Shown piece after piece: positions 51,044 through 61,625 of a stretch of 61,625 bases of DNA (its first letter is position 1; every line of letters starts with the position of its first letter). The notes below the pieces were generated by a model that searched no databases, was not told where the DNA came from, and worked only from the letters and a program-made list of their open reading frames with translations. The translations under genes were made by a program, and so were the position numbers. This stretch comes from Setaria digitata. Its lineage: Eukaryota; Nematoda; Chromadorea; Rhabditida; Setariidae. Where the stretch lies: assembly GCA_003640385.1 (NCBI GenBank), contig RCAB01000388.1:1-61625 (forward strand), written 5' to 3'.

Positions 51044-53193
51044 CATTCAAGTCTCGAAGCCGAACAATTGTTATCTGAAAGAAAAAGAAGGAATAAAACA
51101 CTGTTGCTGAAGTTCGTTTCAATTAATAACTAATAAGACTAATTGTCTGTATTATTCTAATTAATTGAGAATGATTAGTTACGAAGTAAAAATAACTTCT
51201 CGACATACTTAAACCATTCGAAGTGAATTTATTTTCATTATTTTGCATCCATAATTTTGGTAATGATTTGTCAGTAATTTTTGTAAGAAAGAAAAGAAAA
51301 ATTTAGTGAAATTTTACCCATCAAAGGAGCAATTTTAGCAATTAACATCTAATTAACATGAGCGTTAATGAGATAATTTTTAAATATTAGGAAACACTTT
51401 TAAAAAATTTTATTTCTTTTGTTATAAAACATTGCAAAAAAAAGAAAACCTATTGCATCAAGTTATTGCCTCAAATTATCATAATTAATTAAAATAAGAT
51501 CTTTTATTAAAAAAGAAGAAATAAGCAGAACAGAAATATTAATTGAAATGAGAAAATATATATGAGAAAAACAATTCAACAGGGTAACCTCACTAATCTT
51601 GATATTTTAATTCAGGTCAAGCACTGACAAACCAAATATCCATCTGTAATAACCCGAATATATCACTGATGTTCAAAGATCTATGATTATTTCTTGCTCC
51701 TAATTAATCAACTTTCGTTTTTACATTTTTTTATTGCGTTTTTTCTTTTTTTGTTTCCTTTGTCTGCTGCATAGTGGAAAGGTTTCTTGATAAATTCTTA
51801 AGTTATGAGTTTCTGAATAGTGTAGGTCTGAATCTGATCCGGAATCAGAATCTCATTCGAAGTCTAAAATGCACATCACCGGAAAAATATATATTGTTTT
51901 TTTTTTTCCCAAGTTTTAATCCAGGAGGAAGGATTTGTAGCTTCAAATTTAGCGAATGAATTATTTATTCATTTATTTCGGCTAAATATTCGGGCTCATA
52001 AGGTTTTTAAAATTTTCTACTTTTGTGACTTCGATATAGAATTTCAGTTTAAAAAATTTCTGAAATTAGTTTTTGCTAAATTCAAAATTTCAAATATGAC
52101 TCATACAAATTGAATATTATTAAAATTGAGTGAATATTGCATAAATACTTCAAAAAAAATCGTTTAAATTTTGAAATAAAACAGAACACTGAAATCATTG
52201 AAATAGAATATTGGTAGTAATAATAAATATGATACCGAAGAGATATGATCTAGAACATGAAGATAGTTTTTTCGAGAAACTTCAAAAAAAATGCTGTAAT
52301 AAATGTTTCATTTCGTTCAACTTGAAAAAAAGTATTAAATTAATCTAATTTGTCTTGGTGCCATAATTTAAGTGAAGTTTACAATTTCTTAAAATTAAAT
52401 TAACATAATGAAAGCTAGACGTAAGCAACCGAAATTCCGTACATTTCAACCGAAAGAAAATGAGTATTCGCTTTTGTTGTTAAAATAAATCAAAAACTGA
52501 CAATGAATATTTATATTTATCCTTTAAATTAAAAATTGAGACATTCGAAATTTTGGTGGAAAAGAGAAATTTCGTAAATGAGAAAGTGTAAAAGAAATGA
52601 ATTTAGAAAATTAGCAAGAAGAAAGTGACGATGAAAAGAGTCTGAAGAAAGCAAAGACTTTGAGATTTTCAGCATTTTCATTTGAAGGTTACAGAAGAAG
52701 AGTAAGACAGGAATTTACATTGATTCAAGTGTTATCTCTCGAAGAAACTCCTAGATCTCTTTAAGTAGGATCACTCTATTTGCATATTCTTGGACTTTTA
52801 ATTCTTGCGTAAATTCCAGCATAAAGAAATGTTGTTATCGGTTGAAATCCTAATCTATGCTGATTTGCTAAATTTAAACTGAAATAAATTGATAGCGTTG
52901 AAGGTGAAGAGTAGAGCTGAAAAGTGATCTTGCAGAATGATAGGATACAGTTTTCGAAATAATTAAAAAGGAAATGCTTTACTGGTCAAATTGATTTTCA
53001 GTTTAATTTTTATGAAATTTTCGCAACATCTCTGCTCGGGAATTTTGAATTATTTCAGGGGTCAAAGATAGCACAACAGTCATACATGAGATGTACAATT
53101 TAAAAGACTAGGTGATAGAGAAGAAAAATGGAAGATATGGAGGCTATATTGAACAGCAAATGGAAAGACATTAAACTCAAAATAACAGCAAAT

Positions 53194-53247
53194 AGTGCAT
53201 ATCAGAGGTCGAGAGGTAACAGTGCATGTCAGAGGTCGAAAGGTACG
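53194..53247. repeat. 27-bp imperfect tandem duplication
   Basis: Two adjacent copies beginning AGTGCAT (53194 and 53221), each containing CAGAGGTCGA and differing at a few positions. The length is a multiple of three and the copies lie in an open frame (NSAYQRSRG, then NSACQRSKG). No gene context supports translation. Confidence 0.7.
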
Positions 53248-53893
53248 ATCGAGGAGGTCACTACGACGATCGCATCACTTTCACTGCGGACAACGACAAC
53301 AACAACTGTTTTAGCGTCGCCAAATATATTGTTAATCTTATCACTTGATAAGGTTAGTTCCATTTCATTTATGTGATTTTGAAGGGAAAAAAGAAAAGAG
53401 AAATCAAAAGGTACGAATATTTGCTACGAATTATATTGGAGGATAATCAAAGGGTTGATAATTGAAGTCTTAACGAGTCGCGTCAATAATATCAACTTTG
53501 ATAAAAAAGCTCTCGAGAAACGAAGAAAAAGTTACCTAATAAATCACCAGCCTGCTGATACTAATAGATAATAATTGCGTGGTTAGGATAATGAACGATT
53601 TTTTCAGAAGCGCAAAATTTCAAACTTTGAAGTGGAACATATTTATGATTGATTCAGCTTTCTCCTACTTATTTTCATTAATGACAAGTGTTAATTACTA
53701 TATAACAACTTTTTGCTACGTCAGTACATACAATATAATAAGCAAAATGCTCCATGAGATAGCTCTGTTGAGAAGTTATTAATTTTTCCCAAACGAAATT
53801 GTCATTTGTCAGACTTTCACGACAAAATAAACATATAGCTAGAAGTGCTGCTAGAATCAAGTTTCAAAATGATTAATTCTATTGAGCATTTTC

Positions 53894-53895
53894 AG
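53894..53895 (+). promoter_or_regulatory. Likely spliced-leader acceptor of the TPR-like gene
   Basis: TTTTCAG lies 49 nt upstream of the predicted ATG. The intervening leader contains an ATG-TGA minimal upstream frame. No coding exon precedes it in frame. Inferred trans-splice acceptor. Confidence 0.4.
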
Positions 53896-53944
53896 AATAT
53901 GTGAAGGTATTTGCGATACAACCATCTGAAATTTATCAAAATTT

Positions 53945-56900
53945 ATGAATACATACCTGAAATTAGTAGCTTCGCATGAAGCTTTAGCAGTGCAAACCAA
54001 TCATTTGGTAAGATTTTCTTTTTAAAATGATGCTAACAAGCGAATCGTCCTTTCCAACTTCCTTTATTTTCATACTTCGACGAGGAACTTCAGCAATTCA
54101 ATGATCACAATTATGTCAAAATCATCTCTGAGTAAATCATTTCCAGGAGCCAATAAAATATGCAATAGCCATTCTAACTAAGTTACTTCGATATCAGCCA
54201 TATGATCGAAGTATTCGATTAAAGCGGTGTGCATTATGGAAAACTTTACAAAATCATGAAAATGCCATTATTGGTAATGCATCTTTTATTTCTGTCTACC
54301 AAATTGAATTTTAAAATTCAAATCCTACTGATCACGAAAGGAACAACAAAAAAAGGATTTATTGATTATTCAGAAACTGGTTAAAAATAATAATATCAAT
54401 TAATTAATTATGACATTATGATTCTTATCCAGGGTCAACCAAAAGAACAAAATGAGAGAGTAGGAATTGAGAAAATGAAAATTGGATATAGTATTAATAA
54501 ATTTGTTATCTTTTGATATAGCTAAATGAGGGTGCAAAAGCTTTCATTTGAAAAATTTCGAAATAATAATATTCAAATTAAAAAATAGAAAAAAATGTGA
54601 AAATTTTTCCAAGAAAACAAATACAATTACATACAATATTTTCCGCCTTATTTAGGTTTATTCGTTTGAATTCAAGTACTGGAAATAATTGGATGCTCTT
54701 AATCAATGTTAATTTTTTTTTTCTTGTTTTCTTCAGATGCACTAGTTTATTTTTGCATTGAAACAACCAAAGATTGTTTTGATGTTCCATTGGAAGATAT
54801 CAGTCAGGTGTTAACAAATGATTTCAACCAATTAGTAAACGAGGAATGCCATCAAATCGACGGTTATGTATGTGTGCAATTTAAATTTAATATACTTTAA
54901 AAATATTCACAAGTTGCTCAAAGGAATGAAATTATCAAGAATTTTGACTTCACATTTTTGTCATTCAATGTGTAAAAGCTTGTCAGGCAAATGTTTCAAT
55001 ATCATTTGCAAACTTCATCTGAAAAAAAAAAAAAAATTAACTAGAATTTCAAATCAGTTTATAGGCAGGTACACTGAAACCATTTCTAACACAAGATTTT
55101 ATTAATCTATGGTTAGCATGTGATTGTGACGATCCGTTGGTTGAAGATATTTGGAATGTACGACAAGAACAACGTGGTACACTTTCTAATGATGCTGTTC
55201 CTTTACAGGAAAGGTATGATTTTGATTCCATAGTTAACATATAATTGAAACTACTTTGAAATTAAACCTAATTTTAATCAAAATAAATTTTTCGATTTTT
55301 TTTTGATCAAATTCTAAACAAAATTTTAGGTAAAATTATGCTTTAGTTTATCGCTAATTTACCCTCTGATATTATTGTTCCTAATAATTCTTGAAATTTC
55401 ATAGTTTATGTAAATAGATGGAAATATATACCCGGAATTATTGTACCTAAAAATATCGAAAATATTCTTTAGAAAACTTTCCTCGCTACATTTTTTTTTT
55501 ATTTTAATTTGTTTTTTTTTTTTTTCGACAGTCAGTATAAGCAAGCTTTGAAAGCTTTATCAAATGGTGAACTATCATCAGTAATGGATATTTTGGAAGG
55601 AGTTTTCACGAGCGGAAAATATGGATGTGAAGCGGCTTTGTTGTTAGCACTAGCGCATACACGTTTCGATGGATCAGTTGTAGAGATTTCATAACCTCTT
55701 TTTATTTTTTGATAATCACTTTTGTTCATCTCATAAACGAAACAATGACAATATTTCTGCAATGTACTGATAAACGATATCAGAACCATGTCAGAAGCTT
55801 CAACTAGACCTGACCGATTCTGGCAAAATGCAGTTAAAGCATATAAAAGAATCGAATGATAAATGAGTCAAACTATCATTACCAGTCAATTAAATGAAAT
55901 ACTTTAGTGGTCTCTTATCATTGATTCTTTTGAAAAAAAAAAAAAAAAAAACAAAAACTTATCTTTCTTAAATATCAAGGATTATTGCATCAGTTGATAC
56001 ATATAGTAATAATGATAATTTATATTTTATATCAATTGCCTGCAACAGCAAAGCAGTAATTTTTGATATTAAAAAAAACTTTTCAACATTTAATTCAGCT
56101 TTACTTTCTTCATCTTTACATAGGTTGATAAATATTTGGATCGATTTGAACAAATTTGGGATCAAAAAGCTCAAAGCTATTGTATACGACGCCGTAAGCA
56201 GCTTATAGTCCGATATGTGAGCATATCACGAGCTATACGATTCGATCCGTTCAGGTTTGAGCTCCGCTGTAAATTTGAAAATTATGAAATTTAATTATTT
56301 GAAAACAATCATTTCCGGTTACTCGAAGAAACTCTTCTCTTCTAATGAAATCTAATTGCAGTGGTAGACGATTTGAAAATATGCCAAAAGAGATGGATGC
56401 AAATTTGTACTTACAAGAAGCGCTGGTAATTTTCTGGAGACGGGAGAATACAGATTTCGGTGAAGTTTTCTGGAAGGAAGGATTGAGGGAGGATAATATG
56501 CGGAAATTACGGCATATTCGGAAATTATGCGATTTAGCATTAAAAGCAAAACCGAATTTTTATTGTGCCAAGTAATTTTTGTTTTGCTTTTTTGTTTATT
56601 TTTAAATAAATATTATTAAGCTAAAAAATTAATAAAACTGATGGAAAAAGAGTAAATTTATTTCAAATTTTTGCAATTAAATTCATTGTTATGTGGATCA
56701 CTTTCTTTTGTTGTTGCAAATGTTATTCTTGAGTTCAATTCATTTTTTCTTAGAATTCTAAAAATGAGATCAATTTTGGAATTACAAATGGTAATAAACA
56801 TTTCGCTTCTCACTGATCAAGATTTAAAACCATTTGAAAATATTGTTGACGAAGTGAACAGAACCTTACCAAAATACAATGCCTTCGGAGATTTATGTTT

Positions 56901-58779
56901 GTATTCGGTACGATAAATTTTTTTCTTTCACCTGAAATTTGAATTCCTGTTCAATTTTTAGGAAAACAAAACTGGCCAAAATAATCATATTATTACATTA
57001 TCAAAGTAAAGTAGATAGGAATACTGTTTAACTGCCAACACAAAATAATATTTTGCTACAGTGAAAATTTTCAGCCTATGATATAAGTTGACTGCAACAA
57101 ATTATTTCAGTATTATTTTATGACAGTTTCAGCTGTCTGTTTTGAAGTTTTCACATTTTTTTTCTTTCATTAAAAATGTTTGCAGATTTATTTTGTTAAT
57201 TTAATGGATGATAAAGCGAAATTGCGATGCATGCAAATGATTGGAACTTTATTCTTTCGAGGACAACCATTGGTTTTCCTAATGTAAGTTTTGCGATAAG
57301 TTATCATCACTAATTTGTGCTTCGTTAATTTCATAATTATAATTTTTAGAAAGAATGATTGGTATGGTGGAGAAAAACAAACACTGGAGCGATTAAATGG
57401 GCTAATATCAAAGGAGCCAGAAAATTACGTAGCACACATCCTTATGTATTGCTTTTATTTTAAACAGTAAGTAGCTCAATTTTTTTTTTCTTTTTATTTT
57501 AGAAAGCATTAATAAATAACTAGTAAATAATTTGCATTCAGAATTTTAGAAAAATGTTAACTCATATTGAAAAAAAAAAGGAAGTTAATATTGCTTCAAA
57601 ATTTTGTATTTCTCAGTTTTACAAGGTTTTCTGTGACTTTCCACTTAAATCTCACTTGTTCTTCCTTCAGTGGTGATTTGAATTCTGCTCTCACACATGC
57701 AGATTTTGCTATTAAATATTGGCCATATCATGTCAATACAAATAATTTACTACCACATGTTCGTGGATATATACGCTGTCGTATTTTGCAAGGAGTGCAA
57801 CAAGAATTAGATTTAGCTGTTGAAGGTAAAAATGCAAAAATTTTTCTTCATATTATTTTAATTCCAACTTTTATCCTTAGTTGTTTTTTTGTTCTTAATT
57901 TTAATTAAAGAAACTTACTGATAAATTATGAATTCCGAAGACATTCCGTGAGCGATGCAAAGTGAACGCTACGGATCAAAATTATTTTCAGTAGCATCAT
58001 TTCTACATTATAATCCTAGTAGCTTCCAATAAACTAACTTAAATTAGATTTTTCAGTCTGATTCAATCGAAATGAGAAACTAATTTAATTGAAAGTTCTA
58101 AAGTATATTGTTTAGGGTAACTATGCAACATAAGGATGTTAAAAAGTTGGTGTTCTATGAAAAACATTTATGAAACTTGATCATTGCAAAACTCCATTTT
58201 GAAAAGACAATTTACAAACTTGAAATATCTAATGTTAAAATTTTAGCATCATTTCATAATGGTGCCATTTTTCATCCAGCTTTTGGCGACATGCAAGAAG
58301 ATCGCACAGAATTAGAAAAAAAGCATCGGAAAAGTTCTACAGAAACGAATTCAGATGAACCGGAAAAAAGTTTCGGAATTTTAAAGGCTTACTGTGACTT
58401 CTCTGAAAGGGAACAATTCATTTCCAAATTAAGGTCAACGCTGCAACAAGGATGTGAAATGTCCGAAATACCACGAGAAAAAAAGAACTCGGAAGTATGG
58501 GGATCAGAAACCGGTTCTTCTGGTAATTTCAAAATTTTGAATGTCTCGGAAAAATTTAGCAATTTCGAGAAACCAAAAAAAAAAGTATTTTATGCTGGAA
58601 AAATGATTACCGCAGCATATATTTACGCTGATCAACTGCGATATCGGATCGAAAACCAATCACGACTAGAACTGAGCGAATATTGTAGTGCTAAGAGAAG
58701 GATTGAAGATGGAAATCATTTGTCGAAGCGAACGATGAAGTTTGAAAAGCCAGCTGGTTCGGAAGAAAAGATAGCGTAG
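53945..58779 (+). CDS. TPR-like repeat protein of unknown function, 671 residues
   Basis: I do not recognise this protein. Twelve exons join with consistent phases: 53945-54007, 54147-54273, 54737-54867, 55065-55213, 55532-55679, 56124-56254, 56362-56571, 56754-56907, 57186-57283, 57350-57466, 57671-57825, 58247-58779 (TAG). Visible TPR-like helix pairs include an N-terminal unit (IKYAIAILTKLLRYQPYDRS, then RLKRCALWKTLQNHENAI). Another sits around residues 140-190 (YKQALKALSNGELSSVMDIL). A third lies near the end of the helical part (GDLNSALTHADFAIKYWPYH). The middle is Leu/Lys-rich and probably all-helical. The last exon (about 178 codons) encodes a polar, Lys/Glu/Ser-rich and probably disordered tail. 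There is no signal peptide or membrane segment, so a cytosolic or nuclear adaptor is the likeliest reading (inference). AATAAA lies 58 nt past the stop. Confidence 0.78.
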
Positions 58780-59133
58780 AAATCCATGTGATTCGGATGT
58801 AATGTCATCTTTATTACAAATGAATTAGATGAAAAGAATAAAATATAATTATTCCAGTGATTATTGTCTCTTTTTTAGTACGATTAGATAGAAAAAGAAA
58901 CTGTTCCTTCTATTAATTGTTCTGTTTCTATTAATTTCTTCTGAGAAGATTTAAAATCGGTTCATTTTTGTTATCAAGAAAGTGTTCATTTTCCAAAACA
59001 AATATCTTTTAAAATATATCTATAGAAGGTATTAGAAGTTCTGAGATTTTTTTAGGTATTAATTGAAATAAAATAATGAATGGGATAAAAGATATGTAGG
59101 ATATCTGCAATATCATTTTTTCTTCAAATAAGC
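58780..59133. other. 3' UTR and short spacer before tRNA-Tyr
   Basis: About 350 bp between the TPR-like stop codon and the tRNA gene. Apart from the polyadenylation signal there is nothing recognisable. Confidence 0.6.
58837..58842 (+). terminator. Polyadenylation signal of the TPR-like gene
   Basis: AATAAA, 58 nt after the TAG stop. This is a normal spacing for a short nematode 3' UTR. Confidence 0.6.
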
Positions 59134-59137
59134 AAAA
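59134..59137 (-). terminator. RNA polymerase III terminator of tRNA-Tyr
   Basis: Four Ts on the minus strand, a few bases beyond the discriminator base of the tRNA gene. This is the minimal Pol III stop signal. Confidence 0.6.
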
Positions 59138-59141
59138 GGAG

Positions 59142-59231
59142 TCCAACCAGCCGGATTCGAACCAGCGACCTAAGGATCACCGTGCATGTTAACTCTACAG
59201 TCCTCCGCTCTACCAACTGAGCTATGGTTGG
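59142..59231 (-). tRNA. tRNA-Tyr (GTA) with a 17-nt intron
   Basis: A minus-strand tRNA of 90 nt, 73 nt after removal of the intron at 59194-59178. The acceptor stem CCAACCA pairs with TGGTTGG, followed by discriminator A. The D arm has TAGCTCAGTTGGTAGAGC, which is box A. The anticodon loop reads CTGTAG|A with anticodon GTA. The T arm has GGTTCGAATCC, which is box B. The intron lies one base 3' of the anticodon, between positions 37 and 38, the canonical place, and eukaryotic tRNA-Tyr genes commonly carry one. All stems appear fully paired, so it should be functional. Confidence 0.96.
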
Positions 59232-61080
59232 AACGTGTCGATGGGAATTTTTTTTTTTTCTAAAATGTCAGCGAAAAATCGTTTTTTTCTCTTGTGTGTA
59301 GACAACACCGCTCGCATACACGTATTACTGATGAACTGTCCGTCATTATTTCTCTTATGTTCACGTACGTAAGACCACAATGAACTTAAGTTGCATTCAC
59401 TTCCATTAAGTTAAATAATTATTATTTAAAAATTCATAAGTCGTTTAGTGAAATATGAAACTTTTTTGCTACCATTCTGTAATTGAAATAATCTTTGTTA
59501 AATTCTAATAAAATTACTTTTTTAATTCATCTCATCAAACAGAAGTCATTTCAATTTGCCGGAAATGGGAGTTTTTGGTAAAACAATCTTTAATTGATGG
59601 TGATTGAGCGAAATTAACTGCAAAAAAAGCAGCACGATCATTGGCTACAGTAATCGCATCATGAACCGTAAGCTAAGGCAACCACCAATGAAATAAGAGA
59701 GTTATGGAGCAGATAGGCATTTGAATCGGTAACACAAGAGTAGACAAGAAATGGTCTCACACCCTGAACTGTCTTTTTTTTTTTTTTCTGAGCATTTGTA
59801 CTCTATCATTATTAGCCAGTCGAAAAAGACGAATTCAGAGGTCTGTGTATAGCATATGCTGAAAATTAATTTCACTGCTGTAGAACTTGGAATAGTTTTG
59901 TGTGTCAAAATGAACCGCTAGTTATTAGAGTAAAGTTGTAGTGAGTTAAATTAGTTAAATTAAATTAGTTAAATTTGCATTGGAGAAATTAGCAGTAAGA
60001 ATAGTTTACTAGAAAAAAAGAGTGATAATTATTATACAAGCATAGGCAGAAACACAAATATGAAAATGACCCATAAGTTGCAAATTTGTTGATGTGCATT
60101 TTTTTAAGAAAGTGGATGGAGCAAGTGGAGTAAGAGAAGTTGATTGAATGTTAGAATTTAATGAATTTAAGCAACAGTAGCCTCTAAAAGAATTCATGCA
60201 GCAATCACTAATAACATTTAAATTAACATCAAACTGTTGATGTTCTCGAAAATTTTGGAATTTCAAGCCATCTTGCAAGGTTTACACCATATGTTCCTCT
60301 CAAGCGTTCAATCTGTCGCTACCTATTGCCATTCTCTATCCAGTTAATTATGGTATTTAAATCGCCAAGCCGGCTTGTGTAATTTAAAAAACAAAAAAAA
60401 GTATCAGGAAAAAAATCAAAAAAGATAGAAATGTTAAATACATGAAAAAAAAAGCTAAAAGAACAAAATAGTTTAAAAAAAAAGTTAGAAGCTAAAACAA
60501 TAAATTCTGGTCTTGAAAGTTTTTGGATATGAACTAATTATGATACATTGTTCCAGAGGTCAACGTTACATACTGTATTGATCATCTGAAGATAGTTTAT
60601 GAGAGATATAATTATCTGGTGCGAACCAGCTATTTCCAAAATCTGCATTCTCATACAATTTTTTTGATCATAATTGTTCGTTTCAACTTACTGTTGGCAG
60701 TAAATCACAGCTCTGAAGTAGTTGGTTTCTATTCTTTTCCCACTGATTATATCTTCTCAGTTTTTTCATTTCCACTATTACGGACGATGTGCACAATTTT
60801 TTTTGCTTAGTATATTTAAATTTCCATATTTACTAATCGCACAGTGCGCAATAATTCGTCTGCAATTTGTAGTCATTTGCAAGTTTGTTACAAATATTTT
60901 ATTCATCGATACAACAGCAGCTAGTATTACATTCCTTACCTATTATTACCTGGATATTACGAGGCTACTTTGCAGTTTCATCTTTGAACATCTTTTTTAG
61001 TGAACTTTGAATCGTTTGAAAAATTTTCACCACATTTAAAAAAAAAACTCTTTGTTAAGTGAAAAAATTGGCTATTGCAG
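59232..61080. other. Intergenic region right of tRNA-Tyr
   Basis: 1.8 kb with low-complexity frames on both strands. A hydrophobic plus-strand frame at about 60,830-61,000 follows a GCTTAG site but joins to nothing convincing. No gene is supported here. Confidence 0.5.
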
Positions 61081-61093
61081 AGCAGTAAATTCT

Positions 61094-61601
61094 ATGGCAC
61101 CGATTTGTTTAATAATCCTAGCTGTTCGTTCCGACACGTGCCAGAAGGAAATAATAAGTTTTCAGGTGTGATTTTTCAGTTTTTATCCGCTGATATCAGT
61201 AAACCGCACGATTTTTATTTTTATTTTTTTAATCATTCATNTTTTACTCTTATCAAGCACTATGCTGCATTATTAATTGAAACTATCATAGGAGAAAGCT
61301 ATCAGCACAGTGACTGAAGAGGAATTTACCATCTGTGAAAACAAAAATAATATGATTGCTGTAATATTCCCAAATACCATTTTCGTAAGAGATTTTCCAA
61401 AACGGTGAAAAACTAAAAAGGTTTATTCTAGTTGGATTAGAACACTTTCACATTTTTTTTTGCACAAAAACAGACACTGACAATATTTGCGCAGATTGAG
61501 AATTGCTATCAAAATAAAACATAAGCATATAATTTTAGGCAGAAGTGCTTGTTCGTGTTCAGAAAAACAATCAAAAAAAAGATGATTTTGATGTGCCATA
61601 G
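61094..61601 (+). CDS. Putative exons of a gene at the right edge
   Basis: Two candidate exons: 61081 (ATG at 61094) to 61165, and 61539-61601. A TTGCAG acceptor precedes the first. CAG|GTGTGA is the donor, and TTTTAG is the second acceptor. They join in phase 0 to a frame starting MAPICLIILAVRSDTCQK and ending KKDDFDVP with a TAG. The beginning resembles a short signal peptide. Taken alone this gives only 44 residues, so either an upstream exon is missing, or the second exon uses the GTGCCA just before the TAG as donor and continues outside the window. A second reading frame is also open across both exons, so the frame choice is tentative. A single N lies in the intron at 61241. Confidence 0.28.
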
Positions 61602-61625
61602 TGATTTGTACGCACTGATGTTTTC

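Larger units (their letters stand above)
49574..53893. other. 4.3-kb intergenic region
   Basis: AT-rich sequence between the ankyrin and TPR-like genes. It contains the N-flanked duplication near 50.9 kb and a 27-bp tandem duplication near 53.2 kb. Open frames at 51774-51959 and 53128-53376 have no family signal or convincing splice context. A frame of about 50 codons at 52614-52764 lacks an ATG. No gene is supported. Confidence 0.55.

Noticed and set aside
52614..52764. Frame of about 50 codons without ATG (EESDDEKSLKKAK)
   Set aside because: No convincing acceptor in the right phase and no junction to the TPR-like gene. Purine-rich sequence explains the acidic and basic residues.
55780..55860. 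Possible exon with the frame MSEASTRPDRFWQNAVKAYKRIE
   Set aside because: It ends in a stop, and exons 5 and 6 of the TPR-like gene already join in phase 0 without it.
60722..61000. Hydrophobic 92-codon frame resembling membrane segments
   Set aside because: Phe/Ile/Leu richness is expected from T-rich DNA, and no splice partner or family was found.
1..61625. Search for Wolbachia-like or other bacterial insertions, transposons and CRISPR arrays
   Set aside because: No intron-free bacterial-type gene, transposase, reverse transcriptase motif or regularly spaced repeat array was recognised by eye. A database search would be decisive.

Overview
The window is nuclear DNA from a nematode, most likely a filarial species close to Brugia. 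It is strongly AT-rich, full of homopolymer runs, and its genes are cut into short exons with TTTCAG/TTTTAG-type 3' splice sites. The strongest clue is an intact cyclophilin whose divergent loop, His132 and predicted length of 843-844 residues match what I recall of Brugia malayi CYP-1. The exon models below were made by eye, from reading-frame continuity, splice-site consensus and protein-family knowledge. No alignment or RNA evidence was available.

Layout: (1) 386-1928 (+), the last three exons of a single-pass membrane protein truncated by the window edge. (2) 3031-4028 (-), a UQCRB/QCR7 subunit of respiratory complex III. (3) 5798-11192 (+), CYP-1, a cyclophilin with an arginine/serine-rich tail. 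(4) 13642-26565 (-), tripeptidyl-peptidase II in 31 exons, 1333 residues, with its catalytic residues intact. (5) 30141-33045 (+), a glycine N-acyltransferase-like GNAT protein. (6) 33636-37446 (-), the DEAD-box helicase DDX47/Rrp3. (7) 37.5-47.1 kb, a 9.6 kb AT-rich stretch with no recognisable gene, carrying degenerate repeats and single-N junctions flanked by near-identical copies. (8) 47077-49573 (+), a small ankyrin-repeat protein. (9) 53945-58779 (+), a 671-residue protein with TPR-like helices that I cannot name. (10) 59142-59231 (-), an intron-containing tRNA-Tyr(GTA). (11) Weak exons of one more gene at the right edge.

The genes look like housekeeping loci rather than one pathway: respiration (UQCRB), RNA processing (CYP-1 in splicing speckles, DDX47 in pre-rRNA processing), cytosolic peptide turnover (TPP2) and acyl conjugation (GLYAT-like). 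No operon is evident. Seven genes have a 3' splice-site-like AG within about 50 nt of the predicted start and no visible upstream exon, as expected for spliced-leader trans-splicing. I found no CRISPR, phage, bacterial insertion or clear transposon. The least explained items are the TPR-like protein, the ankyrin gene with two possible 3' ends, the partial membrane protein, and the repeat-bearing gene desert.
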